Assembly: GCA_009783085.1 (NCBI GenBank)
Contig: WRHU01000005.1
Location: forward strand, 87,177 to 151,176
Reading direction: 5' to 3'
Length of the DNA stretch: 64,000 nt
Source: Coriobacteriia bacterium
GTDB lineage: Bacteria; Actinomycetota; Coriobacteriia; Coriobacteriales; UBA8131
Part shown: piece by piece, positions 58,891 to 64,000 of the stretch
Numbering within the stretch: the stretch's first letter is position 1
How the letters are laid out: each line of letters starts with the position of its first letter
Translations under genes and position numbers: made by a program
Notes under the pieces: generated by a model
Seen by the model: only the letters and a program-made list of their open reading frames with translations
Databases searched by the model: none
What the model was told of the DNA's origin: nothing

Positions 58891-59898
58891 TTATGTGTGC
58901 AAGCTCTGCGCTTGGATATACGCAAGCCCGCTGTTTGAGAGAATCCGTTTTTTACTTGCCGAAGTTTCTACCAGACCGAGCTGCTCAAGCCGCTGCAGCA
59001 GACGGGTTGCCGTTGGAGCACTGACCCCGAGGGGCTCGACTAAATCTCCCGAACCAACCGTTCCTTCTTGATACAGGAGAAAGAGTGCTTTTTCTTCTCG
59101 CTTTTTAAGCTGGATGGGAGGAATATGAGTTGGGGTGGGGGGTGAAGCCGGGGGTGAAGCTTGAGGAGGCATTGCTTGCAGGGCTGCTTGTGGTGTTGCT
59201 TGGAGCGCTGCTGCTGCGTGCGGTGCGACGGTTGTTGCTGTCGCATTTGGGGCAACGGCTGTTGCAGTAGTGCTGGGCGCAACAACTCCTGTTGCTGTGC
59301 TCGGCACAACGGGCACAACCGACAAGGTGATAACCGTTCCGTCAACAGCATTGTCATCAACGGTGAGAAACCCGTCTGAGCGTCCCAGATATTCGCAGAC
59401 GATAGGAAAGCCTGAGCCAACCCCTCTAATATACTGCTTCATGCTTGTGGTAGCCGAACTAATGCCGGGCTGCAAAACGAGATCTTTTTTCTCGATACCC
59501 GGGCCTTGGTCGGCAAAACGAACCGTGTTGCCGCCGTTGAGAACCGACACCGTACATTCTTTGAAATCGGCGTGAATAAAGTTTTCGGCGATTTCTCGAA
59601 TAACCGTGTAGGGAAGGCTCCCCCCTTGCGTGCGTGCATTTTCATAGGTGGTAACGGTGATGTCCTCGATGAACTCAGGAATCGCCGTTGGTTGTATGTC
59701 AATAATGCGGGGAGAGGAGAGCAGGTCGTCGTAGACGGCGACGCGGGCAGAGATTGCCGTTGCGGTTTCTGCGCTTCTATCGTTTTTTGTGGTGCTGGTG
59801 TTATCCGTGATAGTGGTGCTTTCTGCAACTTCTGCAACTTCTGCAACTTCTGCAACGTTGTTTTCGATGGTCGCTTCGCTCTGATGAGCAACAGTCAT
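58891..59898 (-). CDS. GHKL/HATPase_c-like ATP-binding domain fused to winged-helix (MarR-like) domain
   Basis: REIAENFIHADF (N-box), FADQGPGIE (G1), RGVGSGFPIVCEYL (G2); C-terminal EEKALFLLYQEGTVGSGDLVEPLGVSAPTATRLLQRLEQLGLVETSASKKRILSNSG. Confidence 0.82.
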   Translation of the reverse strand: MTVAHQSEATIENNVAEVAEVAEVAESTTITDNTSTTKNDRSAETATAISARVAVYDDLLSSPRIIDIQPTAIPEFIEDITVTTYENARTQGGSLPYTVIREIAENFIHADFKECTVSVLNGGNTVRFADQGPGIEKKDLVLQPGISSATTSMKQYIRGVGSGFPIVCEYLGRSDGFLTVDDNAVDGTVITLSVVPVVPSTATGVVAPSTTATAVAPNATATTVAPHAAAALQATPQAALQAMPPQASPPASPPTPTHIPPIQLKKREEKALFLLYQEGTVGSGDLVEPLGVSAPTATRLLQRLEQLGLVETSASKKRILSNSGLAYIQAQSLHT

Positions 59899-59935
59899 GG
59901 CTCCTCCTCTCTGAAAGAAAAAGTGAAATCAACAG

Positions 59936-60540
59936 GTTTTTCCACAGAAACGAAAGTAAAAAGTGGAAAACTCTGTAAAATTTTCTTGATAAAACCCCTG
60001 AATAACCCCGCCTCCATAAATGCAGTGAAAACTGGTGAAAAAAAGACACGGGGATTTATCAGGGTGTTTTCGAATTTTTGCAAGTATTTCACAATTGTTG
60101 AAAAATGTGTGAAAAAATGAAATCTGGTGAAATTGTGTTGTGGATATTTGCATACATTTGGTGGGATATTTTTGTATCCTGTGTAAATTGCTCTTATTAA
60201 CAACACGATTTGCTTATTCTATGTTGTTAGACAAAACACAGATTAAGTTTTAGAAACTTCGTTGTTAAAAACTGATTCTATTCTCAAGGTTCTTTTGCAA
60301 AAGTGCAGATAAAAAGCACTTTTTATAAATAGTTAGGGTATGAATGATGCCACATTTTTTGAGCTTGTCAACAGGAAAAAATGTTCGTTTTTTTCGAGTT
60401 TTCCACAAGTCTTTTCTGTAATCATTCGGTTTTCCACATTTTCCACAGGCAAAAAAGTGAAATATAAAAAAATGTGAAATTATTTTGACAATTTTACCTT
60501 TTCGCTCCCCTTTTTCAAATTATTTGAAAAATGAGGCGAA
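59936..60540. other. Putative oriC: AT-rich gap with DnaA-box-like sites
   Basis: TTTTCCACA at 59938-59946, 60399-60407, 60430-60438, 60439-60447; TGTGGATAT (ATATCCACA on minus) at 60139-60147; palindrome ATAAAAAGCACTTTTTAT at 60309-60326; strand divergence of flanking genes. Confidence 0.7.
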
Positions 60541-60569
60541 AAACAGGGAAAACTTGACAAAAATGCAGG

Positions 60570-60656
60570 CGAACCGTTGGGTCGGCGGTATTACCCTTGA
60601 GTGGCAGCATAACCCTTGGGCCGGCAGCATGATCCTTGGTCTGGTAGCCTCCCTCC
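60570..60656. repeat. Degenerate ~19-20-bp direct repeat (about 4 units) between oriC-like region and rpmH
   Basis: ttgggtcggcggtattaccc / ttgagtggcagcataaccc / ttgggccggcagcatgatcc / ttggtctggtagcctccc. Confidence 0.75.
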
Positions 60657-60707
60657 CCCGCTCCGAAAGTAAATCCCAAAAAAATCCAAATAATTTGCGC
60701 TGCTCTG

Positions 60708-60737
60708 TTGACAAAACTACAGGAAAACCGATACAAT
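60708..60737 (+). promoter_or_regulatory. Sigma70-like promoter upstream of rpmH
   Basis: TTGACA (60708-60713) - 18 bp - TACAAT (60732-60737). Confidence 0.6.
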
Positions 60738-60975
60738 CTGGTGTTCGCACAAAAAGGTACTGCTTTTGTGTGCCTTGAGTGTGCGTAAGTGTGTGCTCGT
60801 ATGCGTGGCTGTGGGTGGCTTATGCAGAGCTGTGAGTGGGTGTTAGCCAGCAAAAATGCGTTGCGCGCACCGAAATGTTCGTTATGTTGTTGTAGGTTGG
60901 GTGGCCAAGCGGTGCTGCAAAAGCGCACCAAAACGCCAAGAAGCCTGCCTCACTATAAGACTAAAGGAATGAATG

Positions 60976-61110
60976 ATGAAAAGAACGTATCAACCAAATA
61001 CGCGCAAGCGTGCAAAATGTCACGGCTTTAGGTCGAGAATGTCTACTAAGGGCGGCCGTGCGGTTCTTTCTGCGCGCCGTGCTAAGGGTCGCAAGCGTCT
61101 GTGCGTGTAA
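60976..61110 (+). CDS. rpmH: 50S ribosomal protein L34
   Basis: [44 protein letters not shown]; absent from the ORF track, which lists nothing under 60 aa. Confidence 0.95.
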   Translation: MKRTYQPNTRKRAKCHGFRSRMSTKGGRAVLSARRAKGRKRLCV

Positions 61111-61138
61111 GCCCTGCGTAGGCTGTGCGTAGACAGGC

Positions 61139-61498
61139 ATGAAGGGCACGATTAAATCCAGTAGCGAAATGGCTCTTTTGTTTGAGCGCGGAAGACGAAT
61201 TAACACTGCTAGCATACTAGCATTAGTTTTGGAAACGGACAATTCTCTTTCGAGCCCGCCCAGCGGTTCTCAAAACAAAACGTCAGGCAGAATAGCAGTT
61301 GTAGCTGGTAAGCGCCTTGGAAGCGCACCGCAAAGGAGCACGGCTAAGCGAAAAATACGCGAGGCGGCTCGTTTGGCGGGGTTTCCTCGGCAAGGCTTTG
61401 ACATAGTTTTTGTGGCTCGAGATGCTCTTTTGAGTGCCGAGTTTTCAAAAATTAGAAAAGATATGGACACGATTGCCGCGCGCATGGAGAAAAAGTAG
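61139..61498 (+). CDS. rnpA: Ribonuclease P protein component
   Basis: GRIAVVAGKRLGSAPQRSTAKRKIREAARLAGFPRQGFDIVFVARDALLSAEFSKIRKDM; follows rpmH. Confidence 0.9.
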   Translation: MKGTIKSSSEMALLFERGRRINTASILALVLETDNSLSSPPSGSQNKTSGRIAVVAGKRLGSAPQRSTAKRKIREAARLAGFPRQGFDIVFVARDALLSAEFSKIRKDMDTIAARMEKK

Positions 61499-61655
61499 CA
61501 CTTGCATGAGCGGCATGAACAACGTTCGTATGAGCAGGCTGGCGATACACGGTAGCACGGTAGGCAAAAAGGTAATCGAACGTGTAACTAATAGTGTAAC
61601 TAAAAGTGTAACCATAGACGAAGCCAAGGTGTGAGCATGATAAATAGGGTGCGAC

Positions 61656-61961
61656 ATGAGCAAGACAGGTAACGTGAGCAACGAGGATACAGCGGGCGAG
61701 GTAGATAAAATGGGCAAAGTAGGCAAAGCGCTGAGGTTCGTACGTGATATACCGCGCAAGACTGCCGTTGGGCTTATCCGTTTTTATAGTCGGGCAATTT
61801 CACCGGCGCTCCCGCCCTCGTGCCGCTTTTTGCCAACGTGCTCAGAGTATGCTTTGACGGCGTTTCAGCGTTACGGATTTTTGAAGGGCTTTGTTTTGTC
61901 CGTCAAGCGCATTGGACGGTGTCACCCGTGGAACCCCGGAGGGTATGATCCTGTTCCCTAG
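61656..61961 (+). CDS. yidD: Membrane protein insertion efficiency factor YidD
   Basis: [61 protein letters not shown]. Confidence 0.93.
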   Translation: MSKTGNVSNEDTAGEVDKMGKVGKALRFVRDIPRKTAVGLIRFYSRAISPALPPSCRFLPTCSEYALTAFQRYGFLKGFVLSVKRIGRCHPWNPGGYDPVP

Positions 61962-62180
61962 GGCTTAAGATTTCGAGGTTTGAGTTCGAGGTTATGTGGT
62001 TTTGAGCAAGTGTGACCGAGCGGTAGCCAGTAGAGTCAAGTGCAAGCAGGCGTGATTAAGTATGACCGAGCGGCAGCCCGCAGTGGCTTAACACTGACGT
62101 ACGATACTAACGTACGAGCAAGGTGTGTGAGCAAGGTGCTGCGAGTGGCCGTGTAATAATCGAGTGACTGGAGGACTTCT

Positions 62181-63053
62181 GTGTGGGATGCATTTCAAGA
62201 CGCGATTTTCGCGGTGCTTCATTGGTTTTACACCCTAGCAGGTGATTGGGGCGTAGCCATTATTCTGATTACTATACTTTTTCGTATACTAATCTATCCA
62301 ATAACCAGAAAACAGTTCAAATCAACGTATGCTATGCAAAAATTGCAGCCGCAGATTAATGCGATTAACGAGAAATACGCCGATGATCCTGCGCGCAAGC
62401 AAGAGGAAACAATGAAAGTATACCAAGAAGCTAAGTTTAACCCGCTTTCTGGTTGTTTGCCTATGCTGCTGCAGATGCCTATTATGATTGCGCTGTTTTG
62501 GGTATTACGTGAGCTTACTACGAGGGCTGCAGCTGCAGGTTTGCCCGCGGATATGAAGTACACGTTCTACAACATTATTTCTGACATTTCCAAAACACCG
62601 AACGATATGTTTACTGCTGGCATGAGCGTGTACAATCAGCTCGGCCAGTTTTTTGTTCCTGGAGGCGTTGAGGCAGTTTACAACACCGACGGCGCCGTTC
62701 TTAGCACGAGCGGACTGGTGAGTGCAATCCCCTATGTCATTTTGCTGGTGCTGTTTGGCGCGTCGATGTTTATTCCTACGCTGCTCAACAAGCAAGCACA
62801 AAACCAGAAGCAAATGCGTATTATGATGGGCGTTATGACGGGCTTCATGCTCTTTATTGGTTGGAGTATGTCGGCTGGTGTGTTGTTGTACTGGGTTGTT
62901 TCGTCATATATTGGCGTTGGACAGCAAATCGGCTCTCGCTATATGCTCAAGAAAAAAGACGAGCGAGAAGAAGCTGAGCTTATCGACGTGACACCAGCAA
63001 AGGTTGAAGTCGACCGCAAGGAGCGCAAGGCGCGCCCTCGTAAGAAAAATTAG
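62181..63053 (+). CDS. yidC: YidC/Oxa1 family membrane protein insertase
   Basis: AGDWGVAIILITILFRILIYPITRKQFKSTYAMQKLQPQINAINEKYADDPARKQEETMKVYQEAKFNPLSGCLPMLLQMPIMIALFWVL; GTG start. Confidence 0.95.
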   Translation: MWDAFQDAIFAVLHWFYTLAGDWGVAIILITILFRILIYPITRKQFKSTYAMQKLQPQINAINEKYADDPARKQEETMKVYQEAKFNPLSGCLPMLLQMPIMIALFWVLRELTTRAAAAGLPADMKYTFYNIISDISKTPNDMFTAGMSVYNQLGQFFVPGGVEAVYNTDGAVLSTSGLVSAIPYVILLVLFGASMFIPTLLNKQAQNQKQMRIMMGVMTGFMLFIGWSMSAGVLLYWVVSSYIGVGQQIGSRYMLKKKDEREEAELIDVTPAKVEVDRKERKARPRKKN

Positions 63054-63060
63054 TCAACTA

Positions 63061-63087
63061 AGGCCGGCTTATTTGGAGAGCCGGTCT
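63061..63087 (+). terminator. Hairpin between yidC and jag (possible attenuator/terminator)
   Basis: AGGCCGGCT-tatttggag-AGCCGGTCT then tgtta. Confidence 0.4.
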
Positions 63088-63159
63088 TGTTATATCGTTT
63101 GTGGTGCTGCGAGTGTGCCGTGATGTGGATTTGGAGCACCTTTGCTGAAGGGAGTTACT

Positions 63160-63858
63160 ATGGTCAAAAAAACCCAAGAAACTGACAATCTTGACGAGCT
63201 TGAGAGCGTTGAGGAGGTCGAGGAGGGTGCGGAGGTCGAAGACGGTGCGGCTGAGGTTTCTGGTGAGGAAACTGAAGTTGTAGACGCTGGCGAGGAGGCT
63301 GTTGAGGAGGTCGCTGAGGAGGCCGCTGTGGAGGCGGACGGTGCAGGAAGCGCAGCGCGTGCGGGAGGTGAGCGTCCTGAGATAACGGACGAGGAGCTTG
63401 ACCGTATTGCGGATACGGCTATCGAAACGCTTCGCGAACTGCTTGTGTTCTTTGGTGCTCAAGACAATGTGATTGATGAGTACGAAGGTGACGAGGGCGA
63501 ACTCATCTTGGACGTGGTGGGCGACAACCTTGCTGTGCTGATTGGACGTTACGGCAAAACGCTCGATGCCCTGCAGTATCTGGTGGCGTCATTGGTGAAC
63601 AAGAAAATTGGCTACCGGTATCCCATCGCTGTTGATGTTGAGGGGTATCGCAACCGTCGTCGTCGTAAACTTGAGAATCTGGCTAAGTCAGCAGCAGCTC
63701 GTTGTATTCGCTCAGGCAAAGAGGTTCGCTTGCGTCCTATGACGCCGTATGAGCGTCGTGCTATTCACATTATTCTTCGTGATGAAACACGAGTCGAAAC
63801 CTATTCTGAGGGTGCTGACCCCCAGCGTCAGGTTATTGTGAAACCCAAGGAGAGCTGA
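63160..63858 (+). CDS. jag: RNA-binding protein Jag/KhpB (KH-R3H) with acidic N-terminal region
   Basis: LILDVVGDNLAVLIGRYGKTLDALQYLVASLVNKKIGYRYPIAVDVEGYRNRRRRKLENLAKSAAARCIRSGKEVRLRPMTPYERRAIHIILRDETRVETYSEG; in-frame ATG at 63160. Confidence 0.93.
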   Translation: MVKKTQETDNLDELESVEEVEEGAEVEDGAAEVSGEETEVVDAGEEAVEEVAEEAAVEADGAGSAARAGGERPEITDEELDRIADTAIETLRELLVFFGAQDNVIDEYEGDEGELILDVVGDNLAVLIGRYGKTLDALQYLVASLVNKKIGYRYPIAVDVEGYRNRRRRKLENLAKSAAARCIRSGKEVRLRPMTPYERRAIHIILRDETRVETYSEGADPQRQVIVKPKES

Positions 63859-63940
63859 GAAAACACGCTTTCTCGGTGCCCGAAGGGCTGAGGAGGCAGG
63901 GTTTTAGGCCTCTGAGGGTCCAAAGAAGGGGCTTTGTGGC

Positions 63941-63959
63941 GGGGGGGGGGGGGGGGGGG
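63941..63959. repeat. G19 homopolymer followed by GC-rich sequence
   Basis: 19 consecutive G then cccgcgcccgccccccg. Confidence 0.9.
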
Positions 63960-64000
63960 CCCGCGCCCGCCCCCCGTCTTTGTTTTTTGTGGTGTCCTTT

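Overview
The window is a ~64 kb chromosomal segment of about 50% GC from an actinobacterium. Gene content and synteny suggest class Coriobacteriia (inference; no search was run). It carries the replication-origin neighbourhood: gyrA-gyrB-dciA(DUF721)-recF-dnaN-dnaA on the minus strand, an AT-rich oriC-like gap with DnaA-box-like sites at about 59.9-60.5 kb, then rpmH-rnpA-yidD-yidC-jag on the plus strand. At 33.1-45.1 kb a minus-strand cluster encodes what appears to be the complete siroheme-dependent (Ahb) heme pathway plus a CcsA/HemX-like cytochrome c assembly protein. Other content: the 5' part of a very large hybrid histidine kinase with an [FeFe]-hydrogenase-like domain (runs off the left edge and is absent from the ORF track), a DinJ/YafQ toxin-antitoxin pair, a HaeIII-type restriction-modification system, a GntR-ABC operon, housekeeping enzymes and four tRNAs. 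Items most worth a second look: (i) a GHKL-ATPase/winged-helix fusion between oriC and dnaA; (ii) a GntR regulator and RecF that both end in histone-H1-like Ala/Lys-rich tails, within a wider pattern of low-complexity insertions in conserved proteins; (iii) at least two dispersed palindromic repeat families and a cluster of perfect palindromes at 9.9-10.0 kb; (iv) the heme cluster with fused AhbA-AhbB; (v) a G19 run near the right edge. No CRISPR array, rRNA or prophage was seen.
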